The notes: a model not told the origin generated them from the letters alone. Positions 20,256 to 28,906 are shown, counted from the first letter of the stretch. The stretch is 64,000 nucleotides of DNA from Rhizobium halophilum (GCF_021648825.1 NZ_JAKJHS010000007.1:158369-222368); one strand, 5' to 3'. Made by a program: numbers and translations.

Positions 20256-20562
20256 ACTTCATAAGAGGCGGCATTCCCCCCTGCTGCCGCCGTAAAACAA
20301 TAAATGACCTCCAGTCTTGCCCTGCCGTTCCCTCCGGCAGGGTTTTTTCTTGCCTCTCTCAAGAACTATAGGCCGCGGCCGTCAGGGCAAAGATCATCTG
20401 CGGCAAGTTTCCTTATGCGTGTTGCAGCAGGGGAAACGGCGGGCAGGGCTCTCTCTCTTGTTCTTTTGCCCAGCCTCTGCCTTGTTGCGAGCATAATCTG
20501 GTAATCGATTCGGTGATGCCAGGGGCGGCATGCCGCAAGAAATCGCGCAGAGGGACCTCTCC
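20256..20562. other. Intergenic region before ftsZ2
   Basis: About 307 bases with the terminator at 20320-20348 and otherwise no ORF that looks coding. The right part should hold the ftsZ2 promoter, but no convincing -35/-10 pair was seen. Confidence 0.6.
20320..20348 (+). terminator. Rho-independent terminator
   Basis: CCCTGCC pairs with GGCAGGG and is followed by six T. It ends the transcript of the small membrane protein gene at 20016-20255. Confidence 0.85.
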
Positions 20563-21606
20563 ATGTCGGACGACATCAAGCACTCGATCAAGGAAATGCG
20601 GCCGAAGATTACCGTGGTCGGTGTCGGCGGAGGTGGCGGCAACGCCATCAACAACATGATCGCCGAGCATCTTGAAGGGGTTGAGTTCATCGCTGCCAAC
20701 ACTGATGCCCAAGTGCTCGCGACATCGAAGGCCACGCGGCGCATTCAGTTGGGGACGGCAGTGACGGAGGGCCTCGGAGCAGGATCGCTGCCGGAGATCG
20801 GACGCGCTGCTGCGGAGGAATCCATCGACGAGATCATGGATCATCTCTCCGGCTGCCACATGTGCTTTGTGACCGCGGGTATGGGCGGCGGCACCGGCAC
20901 GGGCGCAGCACCGGTGATTGCTCAGGCGGCGCGCAATGCCGGCATCCTGACGGTCGGCGTGGTCACCAAGCCATTCACATTCGAAGGCAATCGCCGTATG
21001 AAAACGGCGGAGGCGGGGATCGAGGAACTACGGCGCGCTGCCGATACGGTGATCGTTATTCCGAACCAGAACCTTTTCCGCATCGCCGACGCGAAGACCA
21101 CGTTCGCAGATGCCTTCATGACCGCCGACAAGGTCCTCTTCTCCGGCGTTGGCTGCATCACTGATCTGATCGTCAAGGAAGGCCTGATCAATCTCGATTT
21201 TGCAGACGTCAAGTCAGTGATGAAAGGCATGGGGCGAGCAATGATGGGCACGGGGGAGGCTTCGGGTGACGGTCGGGCGTTGGTTGCCGCCGAGGCGGCA
21301 ATCGCCAATCCGCTGCTCGACGAGATCTCCATGAAGGGCGCCAAAGGGGTGCTGATCTCCATCTCCGGCGGCTCCGACATGACCCTCTTTGAAGTGGATG
21401 AAGCCGCCAGTCGGATTCGCGATGAAGTCATGGATGACGCCGATATTGTCGTGGGCGCCATCTTCGACCGCGAACTGGACGGCAAGTTCCGTGTCTCCGT
21501 CGTTGCCACAGGCCTGGATGGCGGCGAAGCCGCGGTCGCTGCAGCCAGCCATGAACTCAACGGTGCTGCCGCCGGCGCAACACAGCTACCTCGCTTTCTG
21601 CAGTAA
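20563..21606 (+). CDS. ftsZ2: Short FtsZ paralogue (FtsZ2 type), lacking the C-terminal tail
   Basis: 347 residues from the ATG at 20563 (GAGGGACC upstream). GTPase core is complete: [13 protein letters not shown] at the N terminus, tubulin signature [13 protein letters not shown] at about 107-119, T7-loop [11 protein letters not shown]. After the core it ends in ATQLPRFLQ; the linker and the C-terminal peptide that binds FtsA/ZapA-type partners are absent. Rhizobia such as Sinorhizobium meliloti are known to carry such a second truncated FtsZ. No ftsQA or ddl gene is near, so this is not the dcw-cluster ftsZ. A terminator follows. Confidence 0.93.
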   Translation: MSDDIKHSIKEMRPKITVVGVGGGGGNAINNMIAEHLEGVEFIAANTDAQVLATSKATRRIQLGTAVTEGLGAGSLPEIGRAAAEESIDEIMDHLSGCHMCFVTAGMGGGTGTGAAPVIAQAARNAGILTVGVVTKPFTFEGNRRMKTAEAGIEELRRAADTVIVIPNQNLFRIADAKTTFADAFMTADKVLFSGVGCITDLIVKEGLINLDFADVKSVMKGMGRAMMGTGEASGDGRALVAAEAAIANPLLDEISMKGAKGVLISISGGSDMTLFEVDEAASRIRDEVMDDADIVVGAIFDRELDGKFRVSVVATGLDGGEAAVAAASHELNGAAAGATQLPRFLQ

Positions 21607-21631
21607 TCAGATTATAGCCAAGTCAGTGATC

Positions 21632-21660
21632 AAGGGCGGCGATTGGCCGCCCTTTCCTTT
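21632..21660 (+). terminator. Rho-independent terminator after ftsZ2
   Basis: AAGGGCGGC pairs with GCCGCCCTT around a GATTG loop; a T-rich tail TTCCTTTTTC follows. Confidence 0.85.
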
Positions 21661-21896
21661 TTCTTTGGGTTCACGCTGCACTGCTTTTTACTCGCGATTT
21701 CGTGACTGACGACGGGCGAGGGCCAGCTCTGCGCGGGCAGTCAGTTAAGAGAACCTTTATCGTTTGCTGACAAGTTGAGGGAAGCTTCACGGCGGATGGT
21801 CACGAAGGGCTGATGGGGCGGCCGCCGCCGCGTATGCAAACGTGTAATGAGTAACTGCCTGCCCGGACGTCATGCAGGCACTGTACGGAGTAAATT

Positions 21897-22532
21897 ATGA
21901 CCAGGAACAAGACGCCCTTCGCGCTGGCGCTCGTCGCCGCATTCGCCACACCTGCTGGTGCCGCCGATCTTACCTATTCTGAACCCGCTCCGAGCTACGA
22001 CTCGCCCTCCGTCTCTTCAGGCGGCTGGACCGGCGCCTATGTCGGTCTCCATGCCGGCACGAGTTCTGATCATGGCGGCCCGTTCTCCGGCGAAAAGGAG
22101 TTCATGGGTGGTATCCAGGGCGGCTACAACGCCGAAATGGGCGGCGCGGTCGTCGGCGGCGAAGTTGAGCTTTCCCATATGGGCGACACGGAAGTTGACG
22201 TTCCGGGGGGCGAACTCCGCGAACGGTACCGGCTGGCGGCGAAAGCCAGGGTAGGTGCCCCGCTCGGTGACACCTTGATCTACGGAACGGCCGGCGGCAC
22301 GATGACCAGCCTGCGTGACTCGGGCTCTACGGAAGGCCCTGACGGTTGGAAGCCTGGCTGGCTGATCGGTGCTGGCGTCGAGCAGAAATTCAACGACCAG
22401 ATTTCCGGACGTGTGGAGTACAACTATACGCGCACCGGCGATGTTCGCAGCTTCCCCACCGGCAGCACGACCACCTCGGAAACAAATGTCAGCGACCACA
22501 CCATCAAGGCTGGCGTGAACTATAAGTTCTGA
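21897..22532 (+). CDS. Outer membrane beta-barrel (Omp25/31-like porin family) protein
   Basis: 211 residues. Signal peptide with cleavage at PAGAAD. Then GGWTGAYVGLHAGTSSD, a typical first strand, GGIQGGYNAEMGGAVVGGE, and a C-terminal strand that ends HTIKAGVNYKF with terminal Phe, the BAM recognition signal. It belongs to the small eight-strand barrel group found in Rhizobiales surfaces. ATG follows GGAGTAAATT. Single-gene unit with a terminator right after it. Confidence 0.88.
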   Translation: MTRNKTPFALALVAAFATPAGAADLTYSEPAPSYDSPSVSSGGWTGAYVGLHAGTSSDHGGPFSGEKEFMGGIQGGYNAEMGGAVVGGEVELSHMGDTEVDVPGGELRERYRLAAKARVGAPLGDTLIYGTAGGTMTSLRDSGSTEGPDGWKPGWLIGAGVEQKFNDQISGRVEYNYTRTGDVRSFPTGSTTTSETNVSDHTIKAGVNYKF

Positions 22533-22546
22533 TCTCGGCCGCATTC

Positions 22547-22574
22547 CTGCCTCCCCCAACGGGGAGGCAGTTTT
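22547..22574 (+). terminator. Rho-independent terminator
   Basis: Perfect ten-pair stem CTGCCTCCCC / GGGGAGGCAG with a four-base loop, then TTTT. Ends the beta-barrel gene. Confidence 0.88.
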
Positions 22575-22638
22575 AACAAGCGTTGCAGGGCAAGGCGACA
22601 ATTTCGCCTACGTTCGCGCGACCGCCCCTAGCTTCATG

Positions 22639-22663
22639 GGAACACAGCCGCTCCGAGCGGGTT
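22639..22663 (+). promoter_or_regulatory. Candidate EcfG-type stress promoter of the ferritin-like gene
   Basis: GGAAC at 22639-22643, 16-base spacer, GGTT at 22660-22663, one mismatch from CGTT. The ATG of the ferritin-like gene is 37 bases further. Spacing and position fit general-stress promoters of alphaproteobacteria. Confidence 0.4.
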
Positions 22664-22699
22664 TCAACTGGGTGTTGAGATCAAACAAGGAGCGAAGAC

Positions 22700-23152
22700 A
22701 TGGTCACCATGGTGGGCACCGAATCGAGCATCGAGAAGCTCGTGACCAACCTGATCTACCTCGAGCACGATGCGATTGCCGCATATGAATCCACGATCGA
22801 GCGACTGGATGACAAGGCCCTGAGCACGCAGATCGCCGCGTTCCGTCAGGACCACCTGCAGCATCTCGAGGTATTGCACGAGATGGCGCGGGAATTGGGC
22901 ATCGACGCGCCGACGGAAGGTGACATGAAGCAGATGTTGACCACCGGAAAGATCGCCTTGGCAGACTTGATGGGCGATGCCGCAATCCTCAAGGCGATGA
23001 AAACGAATGAGGACGACACGGTGACTGCTTATGAGAAGGCTTCTCAGCACCAGGAAGCGGTGCCGAAGTCAAAGGCCTTTCTCCAGAAAGCCCTCGCTGA
23101 CGAGCAGCGCCACCGCGCCTGGATGGACACCACCGCCCAGCAGCTTTCATAG
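22700..23152 (+). CDS. Ferritin-like (DUF2383-type) four-helix protein
   Basis: 150 residues, all helical. LIYLEHDAIAAYEST, RQDHLQHLEVLHEMA and ALADEQRHRAWMD carry the spaced Glu/His residues of a ferritin-like di-iron site: E/H in helix 1, HxxH in helix 2, ExxxH in helix 4. AAGGAG lies 7 bases before the start. Such proteins are often produced in stress or stationary phase. The metal and reaction are not known. A perfect hairpin separates it from the next membrane gene. Confidence 0.75.
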   Translation: MVTMVGTESSIEKLVTNLIYLEHDAIAAYESTIERLDDKALSTQIAAFRQDHLQHLEVLHEMARELGIDAPTEGDMKQMLTTGKIALADLMGDAAILKAMKTNEDDTVTAYEKASQHQEAVPKSKAFLQKALADEQRHRAWMDTTAQQLS

Positions 23153-23179
23153 GCTCAATCTATAAACAAACCATACGGA

Positions 23180-23208
23180 GGCGGGAGGCGGCAGGTCCGC
23201 CTCCCGCC
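23180..23208 (+). terminator. Twelve-pair hairpin after the ferritin-like gene
   Basis: Perfect inverted repeat GGCGGGAGGCGG / CCGCCTCCCGCC with a CAGGT loop. There is no T-run, so it may protect or attenuate the mRNA instead of ending it. Confidence 0.45.
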
Positions 23209-23234
23209 AAGCTTATGCGAGGAGGATTGAGGCG

Positions 23235-23570
23235 ATGCGCTTTGTACCGACGCTCGTTCATGGCATCGCGGACTATGTCGTCGGCGCGGTCATGATCCTG
23301 CTCGCCTTCGTGGCCGACATCGGCGGCATCGGCTTCTATGCCTTTCTCATCCTCGGTGCGTTTGCTATCTTATATGCGCTGGTGACCGACTACGAACTGG
23401 GCTGGAAGCCTCTTCTTTCCATTCCCGCGCACCTGGCTCTAGACGCCGTTTTTGCGCTGGTCATGCTGGTGCTGCCTCTTATCCTTGTCCTCCCGACCCT
23501 GCTCTTCTGGGCGAGCATCGTCATCGGCGTCATGGCCGCGACCCTTGTGGTAACGACAAGGATGAGGTAA
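23235..23570 (+). CDS. Four-TM inner membrane protein, unknown
   Basis: 111 residues in four hydrophobic stretches (about 9-28, 33-50, 65-83, 85-106). Starts MRFVPTLVHGIADYVVGAV after AGGAGGATTGAGGCG. The layout resembles SPW-repeat-like small membrane proteins, but the SPW motif itself is not present, so no function is assigned. It is 65 bases from the ferritin-like gene and may share its transcript. Confidence 0.75.
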   Translation: MRFVPTLVHGIADYVVGAVMILLAFVADIGGIGFYAFLILGAFAILYALVTDYELGWKPLLSIPAHLALDAVFALVMLVLPLILVLPTLLFWASIVIGVMAATLVVTTRMR

Positions 23571-23682
23571 CGGCCGGTCCGGCGCACGCCTCGCCACATC
23601 CTGAATCCCAAGGTGATTGCATTTCCGGCTTTGCCGCCTAGATTCCCCTGATGCGAATTTGCTCATTGTGTGAGGAGGCTTG

Positions 23683-24156
23683 ATGGCTTGGGCAATTGCT
23701 GCCGTAGTCACCATTCTCCTAGTGCTGTTCCTGCTCGATCGTCGAACAGCGGCGCTTGTTCTGGCGTTGGCCCTCGCTGTGGGTGGGGCCGTCTGGGCCT
23801 TTACCGGCAGCCAATGGTTCTGGCGTTCAGAGCCAGCGGGATCGGTGACGGCTTCGGCAACCGTCGGTGCCGACGGTTGCGAGGACGCTCAGCAACCCAT
23901 CAGGGTAGAATTCCACAACAGCAGCGAGCGACAGGTGGAACGCGTTTCTTTCGAACTTGCTGCACGGCACAAGGATCATTCCTCTGTTGTCTACCGTGCC
24001 TTCCTGCGCAGCGACAGGATTCTTCAGCCGGGCGAGGTCGCGGTGGCGTGTTATGGAATACTGCCGCATGGGTTTCTTCCGCCGCGGCCCCTGAACCCCG
24101 ACCTTGCGACCTACCAATGGTCGATAGAGATTTCGTTGGTGGACTTCGTCTCATAG
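23683..24156 (+). CDS. Membrane-anchored protein with periplasmic domain, unknown
   Basis: 157 residues from ATG 23683, five bases after AGGAGG. Two TM helices near the start (WAIAAVVTILLVLFLLD and AALVLALALAVGGAVWAF), then a domain of about 110 residues with two Cys (GADGCEDAQ, VACYGIL) that looks like a small beta-sandwich (RVEFHNSSERQVERVSFEL). No family recognised. Confidence 0.7.
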   Translation: MAWAIAAVVTILLVLFLLDRRTAALVLALALAVGGAVWAFTGSQWFWRSEPAGSVTASATVGADGCEDAQQPIRVEFHNSSERQVERVSFELAARHKDHSSVVYRAFLRSDRILQPGEVAVACYGILPHGFLPPRPLNPDLATYQWSIEISLVDFVS

Positions 24157-24458
24157 GCTCCGCCTCCCGCGCCGTCATCTGTGCAGCGACACCCGTGGCT
24201 CTTGAAGGCCGCGGGAGCGTTCTTAACCGTCTGCCTCACGGTCACACACACCCCAGAGACAACTTGCCGACCCGGCATGGGCCGGGAAGTCATTGATGTT
24301 ATTGATGAAGATGTTCCTGAAGAGGCTCGCAAGAATAAGGTTTTTTTTGGAACGATTTGCGGCGGTAATGCTTTGGACAGTGTGCGTACGGAGAGGACAC
24401 CGTGTCCCTTGAAGTCCTGCGTATGGAGAACAATCACGAGACAGAGAGGTAAACGTCC
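24157..24458. other. Intergenic region, nothing certain
   Basis: About 300 bases. An ORF at 24181-24462 covers it but has no ribosome binding site, atypical composition and no recognisable motif. The promoter of the PRC-barrel gene should be here. A run of eight T at about 24342-24349 is the only local oddity. Confidence 0.5.
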
Positions 24459-25793
24459 ATGAAGATGATTTATGTCGCCGCCCTTATGGCAGGTACCGCG
24501 CTAGCCCCGGCGGGCGCCTTTGCACAGCAGACACCAGCTGCCGTAAACACGCAAAACGCTGCGTCCCAAGCAGGACAGATCAATCCGGCAATGACCCGGG
24601 TTCAGGAACATATTCAGCGCGCCATGCAGGCGCTCGATAACGATGATATGCAGGCTGCACGCCAGGCGGTGCAGGAAGCCCGCCGTCAGCTCGCCCGGCA
24701 GGCTGAGAACGGCGCGCGCAACACTGCTGCTACCGAACTTCGCGAACCCCTGCAGCAGGCCGAGCAGGCACTTTCGCAACAGAATGCGGAGCGTGCTGAA
24801 GAGGCCCTTGGCCGCGTCGAGGAGCAGATGGCAAGCATGGACCGCCAGCGTGGCCAGGGCGGTGCAGACGTCGTTGTCGAAGACGAGGCTTCCATTCGCG
24901 TGGAAGTACCCGAACCCGACGTGACGGTGCGCCAGGCAAACCCGCGCGTTGCCGTGCAGCAGCCGCAGCCGGAAATTATCGTGCACCAGCCGGCGCCAAC
25001 CGTGACGGTAGACATTCCGCAGCCCCAGATCACCGTTCGGATGCCAGAGCCGGAGGTCAACGTTAGCCAGGCACAGCCGCAGGTTGAAGTCGAGCAAGGT
25101 CAGCCGCGGGTTGACGTCAGCGAGAGCCAGCCGCAGGTTCGCACCGATCGCGACAATCAGGAACAGGCAAATGTGCAGGTCCAGCGTTCGGGCCAGCCGG
25201 TGGTGAACATCCAGGAGGCCGAGCAGCGGGCACAGGTCCGCTACAGCTCCGAGGAAGCACAGGTTCGCGTTAATCGTGCTGAAGGCGAGCCGGAGGTTCG
25301 CTTTGAAGACCAGAACCGTCAGCAGGCGACCAACGATGTGGATCGAATGAACCGCAACGCATCGGAACAGCAGGCTCGCACCAGCGAAGATGGCGCGGCG
25401 CTTGACGAGCAGAACACGGCGGCCATCTCGCCGGGCCAGGCGCGCGACGACCTCAACACCGCTATCGGTGCCGGTTCGACCCGCGACGTTGCTCTGACCG
25501 TCAACGACATCAAGGACTACGACATCGTTGGTGCCAATGGTAACAACCTCGGCGACATCGAGGACGTTGTGAACGTCAACAACCGGCTTTACGCCGTCGT
25601 GACCTCGGGTGGTTTCCTTGGTCTCGGGGAAAACCGTGCCGCGGTTCCGCTTTCGGCCCTTTATGTGACCGACCAGGAAACGCTGTTGGCGCCTGATGTC
25701 AGCCAGCGTCAGATCGACGGCATGGCCAACTTCCAGAGCGACCGCTACGAGGCGCTGCCTGATGACCATCCGGTCACACTCGGCGCTCAGTAA
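24459..25793 (+). CDS. Secreted PRC-barrel protein with nonapeptide repeats
   Basis: 444 residues. Signal peptide ends at GAFAQ. Residues 45-130 are a Gln/Ala/Glu-rich helical region (probable coiled coil). Residues 148-228 are nine perfect-length nine-residue units of the form VxxxxPxVx (VEVPEPDVT, VRQANPRVA, VQQPQPEII and on), followed by looser Val-rich sequence. Residues 345-430 are a PRC-barrel (DYDIVGANGNNLGDIEDVV, AAVPLSALYV). It probably works in the periplasm. AGAGAGGTAA precedes the start and a terminator follows. Confidence 0.8.
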   Translation: MKMIYVAALMAGTALAPAGAFAQQTPAAVNTQNAASQAGQINPAMTRVQEHIQRAMQALDNDDMQAARQAVQEARRQLARQAENGARNTAATELREPLQQAEQALSQQNAERAEEALGRVEEQMASMDRQRGQGGADVVVEDEASIRVEVPEPDVTVRQANPRVAVQQPQPEIIVHQPAPTVTVDIPQPQITVRMPEPEVNVSQAQPQVEVEQGQPRVDVSESQPQVRTDRDNQEQANVQVQRSGQPVVNIQEAEQRAQVRYSSEEAQVRVNRAEGEPEVRFEDQNRQQATNDVDRMNRNASEQQARTSEDGAALDEQNTAAISPGQARDDLNTAIGAGSTRDVALTVNDIKDYDIVGANGNNLGDIEDVVNVNNRLYAVVTSGGFLGLGENRAAVPLSALYVTDQETLLAPDVSQRQIDGMANFQSDRYEALPDDHPVTLGAQ

Positions 25794-25813
25794 GCCTGGG
25801 TAAGCAACAAAAG

Positions 25814-25842
25814 AAAGGCGGCTGGCAACGGCCGCCTTTTTT
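25814..25842 (+). terminator. Rho-independent terminator after the PRC-barrel gene
   Basis: AAAGGCGGC pairs with GCCGCCTTT around an eight-base loop, continuing into a T run. Confidence 0.88.
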
Positions 25843-25960
25843 CGTTGCCGATCTTCGGTAGCCCGGAGCGCTCGGCAGCAGCAGATGCCGGAGAGACGAT
25901 TCGAAGGTCGCGAAACAGATCGGCTGCTCCCTCGTTCACTGAATAGCGAAAGGAGTGCAC

Positions 25961-26326
25961 ATGGATCCGTTCTTCTCCCAAGCCCTGGATGCAACGACGC
26001 TCGCCATCGAAGCTGTCGGCGTCCTGGTGATTGTGGTCGGCGCGATTGTTGCGGGGATCACGTTTTTCAAGAATCGGGCCCGCGAGGAAGCCTATCACCA
26101 GCTCAGGTCGACGCTCGGACGGGCCATCCTGCTGGGACTGGAGCTTCTGGTTGCCGCAGATATCATCAATACGGTGGCGATTGAGCCGACCTTGGACAGC
26201 GTTTTCGTACTCGCCGGCATCGTCCTGATACGCACCTTCCTCAGCCTTTCGCTGGAGGTGGAGATCGAAGGCAAATGGCCATGGCAACATTCAAAGCCGA
26301 GGAAGGACGGTGCGCAAAGTGAGTGA
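25961..26326 (+). CDS. DUF1622-family membrane protein
   Basis: 121 residues from ATG 25961 with AAAGGAG six bases before it; an in-frame GTG at 25955 is too close to that site. Three hydrophobic segments (IEAVGVLVIVVGAIVAGI, AILLGLELLVAADIINTV, VFVLAGIVLIRTFLSLSLEVE) match the DUF1622 pattern, including LGLELLVAADI. Function unknown. Its last 17 bases overlap the DUF202 gene, which is frameshifted. Confidence 0.82.
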   Translation: MDPFFSQALDATTLAIEAVGVLVIVVGAIVAGITFFKNRAREEAYHQLRSTLGRAILLGLELLVAADIINTVAIEPTLDSVFVLAGIVLIRTFLSLSLEVEIEGKWPWQHSKPRKDGAQSE

Positions 26327-26704
26327 ACCGGATCGGAAGTTCGATCGTCGCCAACTGGCGGAGGATCGTACGGAGTGGGCGGAGGATCGGACCGTTCTTG
26401 CCAATGAGAGGACCTTTGGCGGTTGGTTCAGGACCGGCATGGCTGCGATCGCGGTTGCGCTCGGGTTCCAGGCTCTGTTTCGCGCCAGCGACCCGACCCG
26501 ACCTGGCCGGTCCGGATCGGCGCCAGCATTTTCGTGCTGCTCGCCATTGCCATCTTCTGGCTCGGCCTGGTTTCAGCAGGAAAAGTCCTGAAGCAGCTCA
26601 ACCCTCACGCCGTTTCGGTACCTGGGCGGCGAAGGTTGGTGATCCTCACCCTTGGCGCCACGGCAGGAGCCTTGTCCGTGCTGGTGGCTTTCTGGTTCCT
26701 GTAG
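26310..26704 (+). pseudogene. DUF202 (YidH-like) membrane protein, frameshifted by a 5-bp repeat
   Basis: The first frame (GTG 26310) gives LAEDRTEWAEDRTVLANERT and GGWFRTGMAAIAVALGFQAL, the DUF202 hallmark with a first TM helix. A second frame, open to TAG 26704, continues with IGASIFVLLAIAIFWLGLV and the last TM helix. The switch lies in three tandem five-base units at 26490-26504 (GACCC, GACCC, GACCT). Removing one unit restores ASDPTWPVRIGAS and one frame of about 129 codons. So it is a slipped-strand insertion in this strain, a phase switch, or an assembly error. Confidence 0.75.
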
Positions 26705-26763
26705 CCCAAGATCGGTCGGGACTGTCCTGCCCAGCCTGTTTCCTCTGGTGTGAGGCTGACGGT

Positions 26764-27888
26764 TTATGTCTTGCCGCCCGCTTCCTCCTCCACGCCACCC
26801 AGAGCAGAACGGGCGGCTTTGTCGATCCGCTCAACCCCAAAGGCGATCTGCTTGCACGTGAAGGAAATGGCGAAAAGGTGCTGAACCTCCGTCACCGCGC
26901 GTTTCTGCACCGACAACTCACGGGAGCACTCATCGAGCGATTCCATTGCCGCCGCCGGAGGGCTCCAGGGCTTTGGGGGGTGCGACTGTCTGATGCATTC
27001 GCTCAGGCGCTGCAGGTGGTCGGCGCTTTCGCGTATCACGCGATCGATTGGTTCGGCGATCGGGCCGGGCTGCCCAGCATGGGGGAAGGGCTCGACGAGT
27101 TGATCCAGGAGGACGACCCCATACCAGAACCTCTCGATCTCGCGCCGCAATTCCTCCCTGGCATCGACGGCGGCGCTGGTAGAGCGTAGCCGCGGTTGCG
27201 ACTGACGAAGCAAGTCGCGTGCTTGAGCCAACTCGGATTCCACGCCATCGCGCGAAACGCCTGGCCCTTTCTGCGGCCCACGGACGAAGTGGCGGCGGTC
27301 CCGCCCGATGAACTCGCCGATGGAGCGCAGCGCGTTCGCCAGGTGCTCATCCACCTGCCTGTGCGCCGCGCGCGGCATGACGGCAGCAGCGGCGGCGGCA
27401 CCGCAGAGCGTGCCCAGCGCGATCTCGGCGGCCTTCAGGACCGATCCCTCGACCACTTCGACACCAGGAGCAAGCACAAGCATTGTCACCGTGACAAGGC
27501 CATAGCTCAACCCGGGACGCAGGGCCGAGAGTGCGGCCATGGCGGCCACGCCGGTGACCAATCCGGCAAAGGTCTGCCAGCCACCGCTGCCAAAAGCAAA
27601 AATGGCGATGAGGCCGAGCAGGAGGCCGGCTCCACCCCCGGCCATGCGCCGCGCGGCGCTGCGCATCGTGCCGCCAATGCTGGACTGGACGACGAAGACG
27701 GCCGAGAAGACGACCCAGGACACGTCGGGGAGGTCCAGCGATTTGGCGATGCCGAAGGCCAGTGCCGCGCCCCCCGCCGTCTGGACCGCGAGCCTCAGCG
27801 GCCGAAGTCCAGCCATGCGCCGGAGCCAGCCGGAGATGCTGCGGTGGCGCGATGCTGTGGGCCTATCTTTGCTTGGAGTGTCGGGCAT
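26764..27888 (-). CDS. FUSC-family inner membrane protein
   Basis: 374 residues if started at ATG 27888 (MPDTPSKDRPTA); the frame is open to 28125 and the true start is not fixed by a clear binding site. Six hydrophobic segments lie in residues 35-165 (AVQTAGGAALAFGIAKSL, VSWVVFSAVFVVQSSIGGTM, GLLLGLIAIFAFG, AALSALRPGLSYGLVTVTML), then a long charged helical cytosolic region. This is half of an aromatic-acid-exporter-like FUSC pore; the normal two-pore form is twice as long. Substrate unknown. Confidence 0.75.
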   Translation of the reverse strand: MPDTPSKDRPTASRHRSISGWLRRMAGLRPLRLAVQTAGGAALAFGIAKSLDLPDVSWVVFSAVFVVQSSIGGTMRSAARRMAGGGAGLLLGLIAIFAFGSGGWQTFAGLVTGVAAMAALSALRPGLSYGLVTVTMLVLAPGVEVVEGSVLKAAEIALGTLCGAAAAAAVMPRAAHRQVDEHLANALRSIGEFIGRDRRHFVRGPQKGPGVSRDGVESELAQARDLLRQSQPRLRSTSAAVDAREELRREIERFWYGVVLLDQLVEPFPHAGQPGPIAEPIDRVIRESADHLQRLSECIRQSHPPKPWSPPAAAMESLDECSRELSVQKRAVTEVQHLFAISFTCKQIAFGVERIDKAARSALGGVEEEAGGKT

Positions 27889-28077
27889 GATCGAGACGAA
27901 CGAGTTGAGCGAGCGGGGCCGCAAGGGGAAGACCGCGATGGAGGTTGGACCGGCGTAAGCTACGCCGAGACCGTCAACCGCCGGCGCCGCCATCTGTTCC
28001 GGACTACCGGCGAGGGTGTTCTTGATGGCGGACGACGTGTCGTCGCAGTTGGTGTGCTCCTTGTGGGATGACCAAGA

Positions 28078-28175
28078 CGATCCTCGGGTGTCACCGGTTC
28101 GCCCGAGGATGACGAGAAGACACACGTCCCCCTTGGCGATCCACGGGTCTCACTGCGTTCGCCCGAGGAGGACGA
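28078..28175. repeat. Two imperfect copies of a 38-bp palindromic unit
   Basis: Copy one 28078-28115, copy two 28137-28175, about 60 bases apart. Both read CGATCC-CGGGT...CGCCCGAGGA-GACGA. Each has CCTCGGG or CCACGGG facing CCCGAGG, so each can form a stem-loop, as bacterial intergenic palindromes do. Confidence 0.65.
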
Positions 28176-28190
28176 ACAAATTTAAATAGG

Positions 28191-28248
28191 ACGGGGCGCT
28201 GAAAGCTGCCTCGTAAAGTAATTTATGTGGCACCTCTCAGCGCCCCGT
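28191..28248. repeat. Inverted repeat with 12-bp arms
   Basis: ACGGGGCGCTGA at 28191-28202 is the exact reverse complement of TCAGCGCCCCGT at 28237-28248; the middle is a 34-base AT-richer loop. No T-run follows, so it may be a short mobile or palindromic element and not a terminator. Confidence 0.65.
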
Positions 28249-28685
28249 TCGGCGGTTATTGCCCGCGACTCCGGTCTCTCTGCCTAGGTCCAATGGGGCG
28301 GTGTTTGATCGCCGGTTTTCCGGGACCCGGAGTTTCCTCCAGACATCTCGTCGGACTTACAGATCCGGCGACACCATCCTCATCGACCCCCCTGTGTGCC
28401 GCACAGGCACGCCCGGCGCGCTGTTCGGGCATCAAGAGGCAAGGGCCGGTCCGTAACCCTTCGCCTCTCCCCGTGTCGCCGGAGGGAAACCATTTTCCGC
28501 GGACCCCGATGATGAAGGTTCACGTCGTCCCTTCACCACCAGCGCCGGCCCCGCCTCGCCAGGACGCCTCCTGGTGTATCCGCGGCGGGACAGGGGAAGT
28601 ATGGGCACGGGTTTGCGGGGTGGGGATGAGGGGGGATGAAAATTCGTGTAAGATGTTGAAGTTGTTGATGGGGGTGCGTGAGAAC

Positions 28686-28815
28686 GTCCCCCTCACCAAC
28701 AAAATCTGAAGTTTAGCCTGCGGCTAAGCCTTCGATTTTGTAACCTCTCCCACCAGGGGAGAGGGAGAGCGTCGAGGGTGCCGCACCGGCTCCTCTCCCC
28801 TTGTGGGAGAGGAAG
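28686..28815. repeat. Partial copy of the CTCTCCC-type repeat
   Basis: Contains CCCCTCACCAACAAAATCT, a palindrome of CCTCTCCC and GGGGAGAGG arms, and GAGGGTGCCGCACCGGCTCC as in the tandem copies at 29271-29646, but its interior differs. It lies on the left of the DUF559 gene, while the full copies lie on its right. Confidence 0.75.
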
Positions 28816-28906
28816 AAGAAATCGGCGTCTTAGCCCGAAGGGGTAAGTGCCAGATTTTTCAGGTGAGGGGATCATGCTACCTTTCTCCCGTTGTGGAGGG
28901 TACCCC

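Larger units (their letters stand above)
27889..28690. other. Gene-free stretch with small repeats
   Basis: About 800 bases upstream of the FUSC gene. ORFs that cross it look like noise. It holds two direct repeats (28078-28175) and an inverted repeat (28191-28248) listed separately, and leads into the CTCTCCC-type repeat block. Part of the left end may be the FUSC leader or N terminus. Confidence 0.55.

Noticed and set aside
28227..28709. 160-codon frame in the repeat region
   Set aside because: Pro/Ser/Arg-rich, no binding site, crosses low-complexity and repeat DNA.
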